The translations under genes and the position numbers were made by a program. A stretch of 46,925 nucleotides of DNA from Lachnospiraceae bacterium (GTDB taxonomy: Bacteria; Bacillota; Clostridia; Lachnospirales; Lachnospiraceae): NCBI GenBank assembly GCA_018053995.1, contig JAGPKJ010000007.1:1-46925 (forward strand), written 5' to 3'. This document shows, one piece after another, positions 9,056 through 16,707 of the stretch (position 1 is the stretch's first letter; every line of letters begins with the position of its first letter). The notes below the pieces were generated by a model. The model saw only the letters and a list, made by a program, of their open reading frames with translations. It was not told the DNA's origin and searched no databases.

Positions 9056-10372
9056 ATGCTTAAATACATAGAACTTTATATAACGCATCTTTCGAGATAC
9101 GCTGTACCTGTTTTTCTCGTTATCTATATGATAGAATCATTTCTCGTGTTCAGATATGATAACGAAGAATCCCGAAAAGGATTATATAACAGACAGATAG
9201 TATTTATGTTTCTGATCCATTTTTCATGTTTCATGGCTATCTGTTTCAAGATAGATAAACCGGAATATTTTCTTTTCTACGCATTTCAGCAGATACTTAT
9301 ATTTGCGATTCTTGTCCTGACTCAGATGATATATCCCGGCTCAAACAGGCTTATCGTAAATAATATGTGTATGCTTCTTAGCATCGGCCTTGTCATAATC
9401 ACAAGGCTGTCATACAGTAAAGCACTGAGACAGTTCGTGATAGTAGCCTGTTCTCTGGCAATATCATTAATCATGCCATATATCATCAGAAGATTTGATT
9501 CGCTCAGAAATTTCAAATGGATATACGCATTTCTCGGTGTCGGAGCACTTGCTGTCGTTATGATACTTGGATCTGTCACTAATGGTTCAAAGATAACATA
9601 TTCTATAGCCGGAGTGACTTTTCAGCCTTCTGAATTTGTAAAGATACTCTTTGTTTTCTTTGTCGCGTCATCGCTTTATGCGGCTGATGGTATCTATGAG
9701 CTGATCATATCTGCAGTTATAGCAGCGGCACATGTATTAATACTAGTCATGTCAAAAGATCTTGGCGGTGCGCTGATACTTTTCATTGTATATTTCTGTA
9801 TGCTTTACACTGCGACATATAAAATTTCATATCTGATATTTGGAATGATATTTGGATGTTTTGCGGGGTATTGCGCATATCGTCTTTTCCCGCATGTACG
9901 GGTAAGAGTACAGGCATGGCGCGATCCCTGGAGCGTTATCGATAATGCGGGATATCAGATATCAAAATCACTGTTTGCGATCAGCAGCGGCGGTGCTTTC
10001 GGACTCGGTCTTTTTGGCGGTTCACCCAAGAGCATTCCATTTGTCACTGAAGATTTTATCTTTTCTGCTATAGCCGAAGAGCTTGGGATGATATTCGCCA
10101 TAGCTCTGGTAGGAATATGCATAAGTACTTTTATCATGATGATGCGAATAGCCGGACATGCCGGAGACAGGTTCTATCGGCTTATCGCAGTCGGAATAGG
10201 CGTAATATATATAGTACAGATTTTTTTGACTATAGGCGGTGGGACGAAATTTATACCTATGACGGGACTTACCCTGCCACTGATAAGCTACGGAGGAAGT
10301 TCTGTACTTAGCACACTTATCATGTTCTATGTTATTGAGGGTATAAGTACGCTTCCGCAATACAGAGTTTAG
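9056..10372 (+). CDS. SEDS family peptidoglycan glycosyltransferase, FtsW/SpoVE-like
   Basis: 438-residue polytopic membrane protein of the FtsW/RodA/SpoVE family, which polymerises lipid II glycan strands with a partner class B PBP. It has about ten hydrophobic helices. Family signatures are FQPSEFVKILFVFF near 187, SKDLGGALILFIVYF near 235, the extracellular block VRVQAWRDPWSVIDNAGYQI near 280, and PMTGLTLPLISYGGSSVL near 400. The ATG follows TTACGGAGTC. The next gene, 100 bases on, encodes a class B PBP, a typical SEDS-PBP pair. A second SEDS protein (rodA, 38326) belongs to the elongation locus, so this one is likely the division or special-purpose pair. Confidence 0.92.
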   Translation: MLKYIELYITHLSRYAVPVFLVIYMIESFLVFRYDNEESRKGLYNRQIVFMFLIHFSCFMAICFKIDKPEYFLFYAFQQILIFAILVLTQMIYPGSNRLIVNNMCMLLSIGLVIITRLSYSKALRQFVIVACSLAISLIMPYIIRRFDSLRNFKWIYAFLGVGALAVVMILGSVTNGSKITYSIAGVTFQPSEFVKILFVFFVASSLYAADGIYELIISAVIAAAHVLILVMSKDLGGALILFIVYFCMLYTATYKISYLIFGMIFGCFAGYCAYRLFPHVRVRVQAWRDPWSVIDNAGYQISKSLFAISSGGAFGLGLFGGSPKSIPFVTEDFIFSAIAEELGMIFAIALVGICISTFIMMMRIAGHAGDRFYRLIAVGIGVIYIVQIFLTIGGGTKFIPMTGLTLPLISYGGSSVLSTLIMFYVIEGISTLPQYRV

Positions 10373-10417
10373 TAAGTTTTCGATGCAAGCTTCCGAAAGA
10401 AGCGAAGCAATTTGTAG

Positions 10418-10443
10418 CATCATAACCTAATTACTACTTTTGA
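10418..10443 (-). repeat. Copy D of dispersed 26-34 bp intergenic element
   Basis: Read on the minus strand it begins TCAAAAGTAG (10443-10434) and after nine bases has TATGATG (10424-10418), followed by CTACAAAT. The copy upstream of miaB has TATGATG followed by CTATAAAT. This copy sits between the SEDS gene and its PBP, pointing back towards the SEDS gene. Confidence 0.7.
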
Positions 10444-10473
10444 CTTCAGCATAACGATATACAGGACGACCAT

Positions 10474-12201
10474 ATGAAAAATAAAAGATGTTCAGAAAAT
10501 AATAAGTCAGACAACAGAATATCGGATAACAGAATGATAGATGATGAAATAGATGACGAATGGTCAGATGACAGAAGATATGATGAAAGAATATCTAATG
10601 ACAGAAGATCGGACGACAGAAGATCGGACGACAGAAGATCGGACGACAGAAGATCAGACGACAGAATTAACGATGGCAGAAGGATGTCGGATGATAGAAA
10701 TCCCGATGAGCGTAAGTCCGATCGGAAAAATAAAGAAATGAGAAAGTCAGAGATAAAACGTAACAGTCCGCTGATCGTTATCTCTGTCATATTCATAAGT
10801 GTACTTACGGCCGCGATATCGTATGCCGCAGTATACGCACATATCCATAAAGAGACTATGCTCAGTAACAGCTATAACAGTCACCAGGCGATTCTGGCAA
10901 ATCAAAATACACGGGGCATCATATATTCAGATTCAAAAGAGATACTGGCAAGCACATCCGTTAAGGATGGAACCGAAGTAAGAGAGTATCCATTTGCCGA
11001 GCTTTTTGCACATGCAGTTGGATTTGAATGTAATGGACGTTCAGGGCTGGAAGCATCTGCAAATTATTATCTGATCAATTCGCACGCCGATATGACTGAT
11101 AAGATAGCAAATGAAGCTGAGGGAAATAAATACCCCGGAGATAACGTTGTAACAACATATAATACGGCACTTCAGCAGATCGCATATGATTCGCTTGGGG
11201 TTTATAAAGGAGCAGTCATAGTATCAGAACCTAAGACGGGCAAGATACTTGCGATGGTATCAAAACCGGATTTTGATCCGAATACTGTTTCTGAAAAATG
11301 GGATGACTATATGAATGACAGCGAGACCGGAACGCTGATAAACAGGGCTTCTCAAGGTGTGTATCCTCCGGGCTCGACCTTCAAGATCATGACTGCTCTC
11401 GAATATATAAGAGAAAATCCGGATAATTATAATGATTATTCATATACCTGTACCGGGAGATTTAAGCATGATGATGACAGTATAAGCTGCTACCATGGTG
11501 AATCTCACGGAAAAGTTGATTTTATGCAGTCATTTGCAAAATCATGTAACTGTTCATTTGCAAATATAGGACTTACATTAGACCGTACGAGTTTTGCGGA
11601 AACATTATCAAGACTTCTTTTCAACAGCAAACTTCCTGTTGATATGAATTATACAAAGAGCAGTATCCTTATGGGAACTGATATCTCTGATTCTGATATG
11701 ATACAGGCGTCGATCGGTCAGGGAAAGACGCAGATGAGTCCGCTTCACCTCAATATGATCACAGATGCGGTCGCAAATGGCGGCTTGCTTATGAAGCCTT
11801 ATGAGATCGATCATGTAGAGACCAGCGAAGGAAAGGTCATCAAACAAAATAAACCGGAAGAATATGGCTCACTCATGACGCCGGATGAAAGTCAGAAACT
11901 GACAGAACTTATGAAAGACGTTGTAGAAGAGGGAACCGGAAAGAAGCTCCGCGATGCTGGCTATACTGCAGCCGGCAAGACCGGATCCGCAGAATATGAC
12001 AATATAAAAGGAGATTCACATGCATGGTTCACCGGCTTTGCACCGGCAGATGATCCTCAGATATGCGTAACTGTCATAATTGAAGGTGCTGGATCAGGCG
12101 GAGACTATGCGGTGCCTGTGGCCAAGCGTATATTTGACAGATACTTTGCGGATAGAGACAGTACTACAGAAAACGCTTCGTCAGTTGAGACAGCACAGTA
12201 A
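10474..12201 (+). CDS. Class B penicillin-binding protein (transpeptidase, PbpA-like) with repetitive cytoplasmic tail
   Basis: 575-residue peptidoglycan D,D-transpeptidase anchored by one membrane helix (about 99-121), partner of the preceding SEDS protein. Active-site motifs are S301-T-F-K304, S357-C-N359 and K502-T-G504. The extracellular part is short and lacks the large dimerisation domain of FtsI/PBP2, as in the actinobacterial PbpA subgroup. The first roughly 95 residues are cytoplasmic, almost wholly Asp/Arg/Ser/Glu. They contain back-to-back R-R-S-D-D repeats encoded by a perfect or near-perfect 15-bp DNA repeat (10600-10659), an unusual extension for the family. AGGAC upstream supports the ATG. 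It ends close to the convergent HD-GYP gene. Confidence 0.92.
   Translation: MKNKRCSENNKSDNRISDNRMIDDEIDDEWSDDRRYDERISNDRRSDDRRSDDRRSDDRRSDDRINDGRRMSDDRNPDERKSDRKNKEMRKSEIKRNSPLIVISVIFISVLTAAISYAAVYAHIHKETMLSNSYNSHQAILANQNTRGIIYSDSKEILASTSVKDGTEVREYPFAELFAHAVGFECNGRSGLEASANYYLINSHADMTDKIANEAEGNKYPGDNVVTTYNTALQQIAYDSLGVYKGAVIVSEPKTGKILAMVSKPDFDPNTVSEKWDDYMNDSETGTLINRASQGVYPPGSTFKIMTALEYIRENPDNYNDYSYTCTGRFKHDDDSISCYHGESHGKVDFMQSFAKSCNCSFANIGLTLDRTSFAETLSRLLFNSKLPVDMNYTKSSILMGTDISDSDMIQASIGQGKTQMSPLHLNMITDAVANGGLLMKPYEIDHVETSEGKVIKQNKPEEYGSLMTPDESQKLTELMKDVVEEGTGKKLRDAGYTAAGKTGSAEYDNIKGDSHAWFTGFAPADDPQICVTVIIEGAGSGGDYAVPVAKRIFDRYFADRDSTTENASSVETAQ
10600..10659 (+). repeat. 15-bp tandem repeat (4 units) inside the PBP coding region
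   Basis: Unit GACAGAAGATCGGAC at 10600, 10615, 10630 and 10645; the fourth copy has one A for G. Degenerate copies extend to both sides (from about 10567 to 10671). Because the unit is a multiple of three, copy-number changes would keep frame and only lengthen or shorten the DRRSD tail. Confidence 0.93.
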
Positions 12202-12219
12202 ATTGCGCTTCGCCAATTT
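12200..12219. terminator. Possible bidirectional terminator between convergent PBP and HD-GYP genes
   Basis: AAATTG / CAATTT arms with an inner GC/GC pair, one bulged base and a TTC loop. The T tract is short in both directions, so termination strength is doubtful. Confidence 0.3.
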
Positions 12220-12232
12220 AGACATCACAAAA

Positions 12233-13294
12233 TCAGTAAATTGCTTCAATAGAAAGATCAGGTTTTGCAGAAAGATCTATTATTTCCCCGGATTCCTGTT
12301 TACATATCGGTCTGGAGATAGCTTTTTCATTTATCAGCATGACAGTAGCTTCTGTGTCGTCACTTAATCTTACAGTATATCCGATCTGCGTCGATGCAAT
12401 ATGGAACAGTATCGGTTTTAAGATACTCTCATCATATTTCAGGAATCCGTCTTTTTCAAAGATCGCGATAACCTGGAACGGATTTTTCGAAGCACGATAT
12501 GTTCTTGGAGATGTCATAGCTTCGTACGAATCTACGATCGCTATATATTTGGCAAATCTATCTATCTGATTCTCCCTAAGATGTGAAGGATAGCCGCTTC
12601 CGTCGCACCTTTCATGATGCATGAGCGCGGCATTCAGTACATGCTTGTTAACATTAGTCTGCGCCTGAAGTATATTAAAGCTATAGAATGTATGCTGCTT
12701 TATAGCAGCAAATTCAGTATCTGTAAGCTTTCCGGGCTTCCATATGAGACTCGCAGGGAGCATGAGCTTACCAATATCATAGAAGAAAGCACTCTCGATA
12801 AATATAAATGATTCTTCTTGATTAAGGTTCATCCATTTTGAAAACACACCGGCAATAAGAGCTGAATTAAGGCAATGCGCATGTGTCATGTCATCTTCGC
12901 CGGGAAGCATGACATAAAGATAATCAAGAAGCTTTTCAGGTGCTTTTGCGCAATGATAGATCTTGTTATATATCTGGATAAGTCTGTCGAGCGGAACCTG
13001 TATTTTATCATTAACAAGTTTCTCCATCATTGACTTGAACTCAGGCATACATTCGTTATATACTTTCACGAACTGCTTATAGTCATCGCTGTACGTGATC
13101 TTTTCAAAATGAGTAGTCGCATAATCGACTTCTTCTTTGACCGTTACTGCGACTACGCTGTGTACGGTCAGGCGCCTTAAATCATCATCTGAAAGTACTT
13201 CGCCTGTAGAATAGAGAAGTTTCCCTTTATAATCTGTAACATCTTCAGCAAGAACCATACCCGGTTTAAGTGCTAATGTTGCGATTGTCTTCAT
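12233..13294 (-). CDS. HD-GYP domain protein with altered HD dyad
   Basis: 353-residue protein of the HD-GYP class, whose active members hydrolyse cyclic di-GMP. The N-terminal part (1-60) is a small domain (LALKPGMVLAEDVTDYKGK). The helical HD-GYP part has H140, then Y172-D173-I-G-K where the family normally has His-Asp, then H201, H226-H227-E228, the DGSGYP motif at 231-236 and D255. Thus most metal ligands and the GYP motif are kept, but the His of the HD dyad is Tyr. Reduced or lost phosphodiesterase activity is an inference. The start at 13294 has GGAGGGAAAC upstream and a clear sigma-A promoter. It is divergent from the small gene at 13435 and convergent with the PBP gene. Confidence 0.87.
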   Translation of the reverse strand: MKTIATLALKPGMVLAEDVTDYKGKLLYSTGEVLSDDDLRRLTVHSVVAVTVKEEVDYATTHFEKITYSDDYKQFVKVYNECMPEFKSMMEKLVNDKIQVPLDRLIQIYNKIYHCAKAPEKLLDYLYVMLPGEDDMTHAHCLNSALIAGVFSKWMNLNQEESFIFIESAFFYDIGKLMLPASLIWKPGKLTDTEFAAIKQHTFYSFNILQAQTNVNKHVLNAALMHHERCDGSGYPSHLRENQIDRFAKYIAIVDSYEAMTSPRTYRASKNPFQVIAIFEKDGFLKYDESILKPILFHIASTQIGYTVRLSDDTEATVMLINEKAISRPICKQESGEIIDLSAKPDLSIEAIY

Positions 13295-13322
13295 CAGTTT
13301 CCCTCCTGACCTTATATATTTA

Positions 13323-13350
13323 AGTATAGATAATATCGGGAATATGTCAA
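13323..13350 (-). promoter_or_regulatory. Sigma-A promoter of the HD-GYP gene
   Basis: On the minus strand, a perfect TTGACA (13350-13345), 16-base spacer and TATACT (13328-13323), about 30 bases upstream of the start codon. Confidence 0.78.
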
Positions 13351-13434
13351 TTTGAAATAGAGGTCAAATGTGATATCATGATGTTAAGTTGTGAAAGCAA
13401 TTCATAATATCATGATACAATAAAAGGAAAAAAT

Positions 13435-13761
13435 ATGTATAGGTTTTATTCACCGCTTTATCTTGCTCCCACGGTCAAAAATACATGGGATATAAAACTC
13501 AAACTTCGAATGAACAGACATCTTCCTGATGTCTTTCTTGTACTGATATGTCAGGACAATGATCAGCTTGAGATCATAAATGCGGAAGTCTTAAGACAGC
13601 AGTATTATCGTCAGAAAAAAAATCATGTCATCGGGATCGCACATTTTTACATAGAAGCTGTTGATATCATAAAAAAGATAACTGAAGAATGTGTAAAAAA
13701 GAATGGTGATGCCGATCTTAAACGATATCTTAATGAGTATTTCTCGGATAAGGTAAAATAA
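13435..13761 (+). CDS. Conserved small protein of unknown function
   Basis: 108-residue soluble protein that I do not recognise. It begins MYRFYSPLYLAPTVKNTWDIK, has a hydrophobic strand-like segment VFLVLICQDND near 35, and ends in a charged amphipathic helix (EECVKKNGDADLKRYLNEYF). AAAAGGAAAAA precedes the ATG. Its stop codon directly abuts the start of the DUF2953 gene, so the two are surely translated from one mRNA. This places it in the DUF2953-GerW operon. Nothing in the sequence gives an activity. Confidence 0.75.
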   Translation: MYRFYSPLYLAPTVKNTWDIKLKLRMNRHLPDVFLVLICQDNDQLEIINAEVLRQQYYRQKKNHVIGIAHFYIEAVDIIKKITEECVKKNGDADLKRYLNEYFSDKVK

Positions 13762-14898
13762 ATGCTTGCTATGTTTTTATCGATACTAAAAATTATAGGT
13801 ATAGTGATCCTTTGGATACTGCTGGTCGTTCTGATCATCATTCTCCTTATATTGTTTTGGCCGATCACATACAAAGGAACGGCAAAGAGAACTGAGGCAG
13901 AAGGAGATCCGCCGTTTGTCCTTTGTTTTAAGGCAAAGTGGCTTCTTGGCTTTCTGAATGTATATGCAGGATGGCCAGGCGACCCAAATGTTCACGTCCG
14001 CATATGTTTACATGAATTATTCCGGATGCCTGATAATAACGAAAAAACAAAAAACAAAAAAAATAAGAAAAAAAGCAAGTTCAAAAAGAAAAATGATAGC
14101 AACAAAAATAAAGCAAGTAATGAATATAAGAAAAAAAATAATAATAAAACAATTAAAGATAAAACAGATAACAAAGATACGATAAAAGATGTAGATAATA
14201 TTGACTATAAAGAAAATCTGGATCATATAGAAAATAAACAATCAGATCAAGAAGCGATTCATGATCACAAAACAGAGACACCATGTGAAAGAAAGACCGA
14301 ATACTGTATTCATAGCAGCGATATTCACGAAAATCACAATTCACAAGAATCAGATAAGCATGAAAAAGAAGATTTCCATAGTGACAGCAAAACTGATGAG
14401 TGCGGGACTTCGGGTTCTGAAAGTGAAAGATCCACTGAAAATATCATAAGCAGAATCTTTTCACGTATCAGGTACACATTAAAGAAGATATATGATAAAA
14501 TTAACAGCATATATGAAAAGACATGCGATATTCGTAAAGATATAAAATATTATTACGATATCATCACATGTGAAAGATTTGGGACAACGTTTGAGAGATG
14601 TAAAAAGCTTATTTTTAAGATCATTCACCAGCTTCTTCCGAGATATTTTTATGCAAATATCATTGAAGGTACCGGAGATCCTGAATCAACAGCTAAAGTC
14701 TTGGCTGTATGGGGGATGTTATATCCGCTGATCGGTGATAAGGTCAATATCACTGGAGATTTTGAGAATACGACGATCAAAGCAGATATAAGATTTCATG
14801 GAAGAATCACGATATTCGTTGTCGTTTACTGTGGACTCAGACTTTATTTTGATAAAGATGCAAGAAAACTGATAAAGATGTTTAAAAAGGAGGAATAA
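13762..14898 (+). CDS. DUF2953 domain membrane protein (YtfI-like)
   Basis: 378-residue protein with one N-terminal membrane helix (about 8-32: IIGIVILWILLVVLIIILLILFW) followed by a DUF2953-type region. The middle, about 90-230, is a long low-complexity stretch of Lys, Asn, Asp and His with A-rich codons. The C-terminal part (about 270-378, ANIIEGTGDPESTAKVLAVWGMLYP) carries the DUF2953 signature. B. subtilis ytfI, of this family, also precedes ytfJ/gerW. The gene starts immediately after the preceding stop codon and is followed three bases later by gerW, so it is an operon. The role is unknown; membrane location is inferred from the helix. Confidence 0.85.
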   Translation: MLAMFLSILKIIGIVILWILLVVLIIILLILFWPITYKGTAKRTEAEGDPPFVLCFKAKWLLGFLNVYAGWPGDPNVHVRICLHELFRMPDNNEKTKNKKNKKKSKFKKKNDSNKNKASNEYKKKNNNKTIKDKTDNKDTIKDVDNIDYKENLDHIENKQSDQEAIHDHKTETPCERKTEYCIHSSDIHENHNSQESDKHEKEDFHSDSKTDECGTSGSESERSTENIISRIFSRIRYTLKKIYDKINSIYEKTCDIRKDIKYYYDIITCERFGTTFERCKKLIFKIIHQLLPRYFYANIIEGTGDPESTAKVLAVWGMLYPLIGDKVNITGDFENTTIKADIRFHGRITIFVVVYCGLRLYFDKDARKLIKMFKKEE

Positions 14899-14901
14899 GT
14901 A

Positions 14902-15333
14902 ATGTCAGATAATAACTTTACAAGCGTTATAGATTCACTTATGCAGGGAATGAATTCGATCATGTCGACAAAAACAGTTGTAGGTGAACCGACGAAAGTT
15001 GGAGATACGATAATCCTTCCACTCGTCGATGTTTCTTTTGGCGTAGGTGCCGGTGCTTCATCAAATGATAAGAAGAATGGCGGCGGTGGCGGTTTCAGCG
15101 GTAAGCTTACACCAAGTGCTGTACTTGTGATCAGAAACGGATCAACACGTCTTGTTAATATCAAAAATCAGGATTCTGTCGCAAAACTTCTTGATATGGT
15201 TCCTGATATTGTAGATCATTTTTCAAAGCCCAAGGACAGTAATGTGTCTGATGATGAAGCGGTTGATATAGCCTTCCCTGAAGATGACAAAGCTGATTCA
15301 GAACATGTCAATCCATCAGCGACCCAGAACTGA
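14902..15333 (+). CDS. GerW family protein (YtfJ-like)
   Basis: 143-residue member of the GerW/YtfJ family, named for a B. subtilis spore protein needed for germination but also present in non-spore-formers. The conserved part is VVGEPTKVGDTIILPLVDVSFGVGAGA, a Gly-rich turn (NGGGGGFSGKLTPSAVLVI) and a valine-rich strand. The C-terminal 40 residues are acidic and variable. AAGGAGG precedes the start. Co-occurrence with DUF2953 matches the ytfI-ytfJ pair. No clear sporulation gene is seen elsewhere in the window, so a sporulation role here is not shown. Confidence 0.9.
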   Translation: MSDNNFTSVIDSLMQGMNSIMSTKTVVGEPTKVGDTIILPLVDVSFGVGAGASSNDKKNGGGGGFSGKLTPSAVLVIRNGSTRLVNIKNQDSVAKLLDMVPDIVDHFSKPKDSNVSDDEAVDIAFPEDDKADSEHVNPSATQN

Positions 15334-15375
15334 TTGCTGAGTGTTATCGTGCTTTAATGCGGAGATGATCAAAAA

Positions 15376-15900
15376 ATGGACTCTGATGAGATTATCAGCT
15401 GTTATGACAGAGAAGAACTTGAAAAATTCAAAGAATGGCTTTTTAATGAAAATGTTCGTGTCTCAACAGAAAAAAAAGAGTTAGAAGAGAAGAAAAATAC
15501 ATTCTTTCGTGAAAGACAGGATTTTCGTGCAGAGATGAACATGCTCACTCAAAGATCTGCCGCTGAAAGGCAGCGACTTGAGGAAGACAGAAAATTCTTT
15601 GAAAAGAAAATGGATATTCTTCGTAACGGATTTAATGAACTTGACAGAGACAGGAGAGACCTGCAGGATAACTGGGACAGATACCGGAATATGATGTCTT
15701 CAGTCAGACAGGATGATACAAGTGCTTCTGTTTTCTTCATCGGAGTTGATAATCCTTTAGCCTTAAAAAAAAGATACAGAGATCTTATCAAGATATATCA
15801 TCCTGACAATAAAGCAGGAGATCATGATACATTTAAGCGTATAAGCGAAGAATATGAAAAACTTCGTGAGGAATTTTCTAAAGAGTTTTCAGTTGTATGA
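15376..15900 (+). CDS. Coiled-coil protein with C-terminal J domain
   Basis: 174-residue cytoplasmic protein. Residues about 15-110 form a highly charged helical coiled coil (ENVRVSTEKKELEEKKNTFF and on). Residues 118-170 make a J domain with the diagnostic H142-P143-D144 loop between helices (KIYHPDNKAGDHDTFKRI), so it probably stimulates a DnaK-type Hsp70. It lacks the Gly/Phe and zinc-finger regions of DnaJ, so it is a class C J protein with unknown client. It is last in the DUF2953-gerW operon and is followed by a strong bidirectional terminator. Confidence 0.85.
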   Translation: MDSDEIISCYDREELEKFKEWLFNENVRVSTEKKELEEKKNTFFRERQDFRAEMNMLTQRSAAERQRLEEDRKFFEKKMDILRNGFNELDRDRRDLQDNWDRYRNMMSSVRQDDTSASVFFIGVDNPLALKKRYRDLIKIYHPDNKAGDHDTFKRISEEYEKLREEFSKEFSVV

Positions 15901-15910
15901 GAATATAAAA

Positions 15911-15945
15911 AAAAGACTTCACGGATCTGTGAAGTCTTTTTTATA
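15911..15945. terminator. Bidirectional rho-independent terminator
   Basis: 12-bp perfect stem AAAAGACTTCAC / GTGAAGTCTTTT with loop GGATCT, T run on the right and A run on the left. It lies between the J-domain gene (+) and rpmB (-), and can serve both. Confidence 0.92.
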
Positions 15946-15962
15946 TGTTCGTGTTAAAAGGC

Positions 15963-16148
15963 TCAGGCTCTTTCTACATTACCTGAACGTAAGCAGCTTG
16001 TGCATACATGCATAGTCTTAACAGTACCATTCACGTTGACCTGAACTTTCTTTACATTAGAATTCCAGATCCTGTTTGATCTTCTATGTGAATGGCTTAC
16101 GTTATTACCGAAATGAGCGCCTTTACCACAGATATCACATTTAGCCAT
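15963..16148 (-). CDS. rpmB: 50S ribosomal protein L28
   Basis: 61-residue L28, a component of the large ribosomal subunit. It starts MAKCDICGKGAHFGNNVSHSH and keeps both zinc-type pairs, C4-x2-C7 and a C-x2-C near residue 50 (CTSC), so it is the zinc-binding form. The start at 16148 is chosen over the longer frame because GGAGGTGT stands in front and the sequence then aligns with the family from residue 1. It is transcribed divergently from asp23, as in B. subtilis, where rpmB also faces yloU. Confidence 0.97.
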   Translation of the reverse strand: MAKCDICGKGAHFGNNVSHSHRRSNRIWNSNVKKVQVNVNGTVKTMHVCTSCLRSGNVERA

Positions 16149-16190
16149 TTTGACACCTCCTAACACCAAAATTTTACGAAACAACATTAT

Positions 16191-16203
16191 GCGTCGTCGA
16201 CGC
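16191..16203. promoter_or_regulatory. 13-bp palindrome at the predicted rpmB transcription start
   Basis: GCGTCG-T-CGACGC, perfect six-base arms around one T, about 10 bases downstream of the predicted rpmB -10 box. It is GC-rich in an otherwise AT-rich leader, and could be an operator or a 5' mRNA hairpin. Confidence 0.45.
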
Positions 16204-16212
16204 AACAGTAGT

Positions 16213-16241
16213 ATAATATCAGAAAATATTTTAATATGCAA
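16213..16241 (-). promoter_or_regulatory. Sigma-A promoter of rpmB
   Basis: On the minus strand, TTGCAT (16241-16236), 17-base spacer, TATTAT (16218-16213). This gives a leader of roughly 55-60 bases before the ATG. Confidence 0.7.
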
Positions 16242-16249
16242 GCATTCAT

Positions 16250-16277
16250 TTTACTTTTTGGTTTATTTTTCTATAAT
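16250..16277 (+). promoter_or_regulatory. Sigma-A promoter of asp23-fakA
   Basis: TTTACT (16250-16255), 16-base AT-rich spacer, perfect TATAAT (16272-16277), about 55 bases upstream of the asp23 start. Confidence 0.68.
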
Positions 16278-16332
16278 AAGATGATAGAATAACTTAAAAC
16301 GAAATCATAATGAATCGAAATGAGGTGAAATA

Positions 16333-16692
16333 ATGAAAGCTTCTTCTATTGATACTCATATGGGCAGTATCTCAATCGATGATGAAGTTGTTGCCCAGTA
16401 CGCGGGGACAGTTGCTACCGAATGTTTTGGTATCGTAGGCATGGCAGGCGTAAGTGTCAAGGATGGTATCGTAAAGCTCCTTGGCCGTGAGAGTATGACG
16501 CGTGGTATACAGGTTTTTTTACGTAATAATAAACTAACGATCAATTTTCATATAATAGTAGCTTATGGCGTAAGCATACTTGCGGTTTCTGATAATCTTA
16601 TCGATAATGTGAAATATAAGGTTGAAGAATTTACCGGGATCGAGATCGAAAAAATCAACATCTTCGTCGAAGGTGTCAGAGTAATAGACTAA
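16333..16692 (+). CDS. Asp23/Gls24 family protein (YloU-like)
   Basis: 119-residue alkaline-shock-type protein. The family pattern GSISIDDEVVAQYAGTVATECFGIVGMAGVSVKDG covers the first half, and the second half gives FHIIVAYGVSILAVSDNLIDNVKYKVEEFTGIEIEKINIFVEGVRV. It has no signal peptide; relatives are membrane-associated or cytoplasmic and of unclear biochemical role. It starts after GAGGTGAAATA. It is followed 15 bases later by fakA, the same order as yloU-yloV of B. subtilis. Confidence 0.93.
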   Translation: MKASSIDTHMGSISIDDEVVAQYAGTVATECFGIVGMAGVSVKDGIVKLLGRESMTRGIQVFLRNNKLTINFHIIVAYGVSILAVSDNLIDNVKYKVEEFTGIEIEKINIFVEGVRVID

Positions 16693-16707
16693 GGGAGGTC
16701 ATTTACC

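Noticed and set aside
14017-14241. Minus-strand frames rich in Phe/Ile/Leu opposite the DUF2953 linker
   Set aside because: Produced by the A-rich Lys/Asn codons of the real gene; they resemble membrane helices only by composition.
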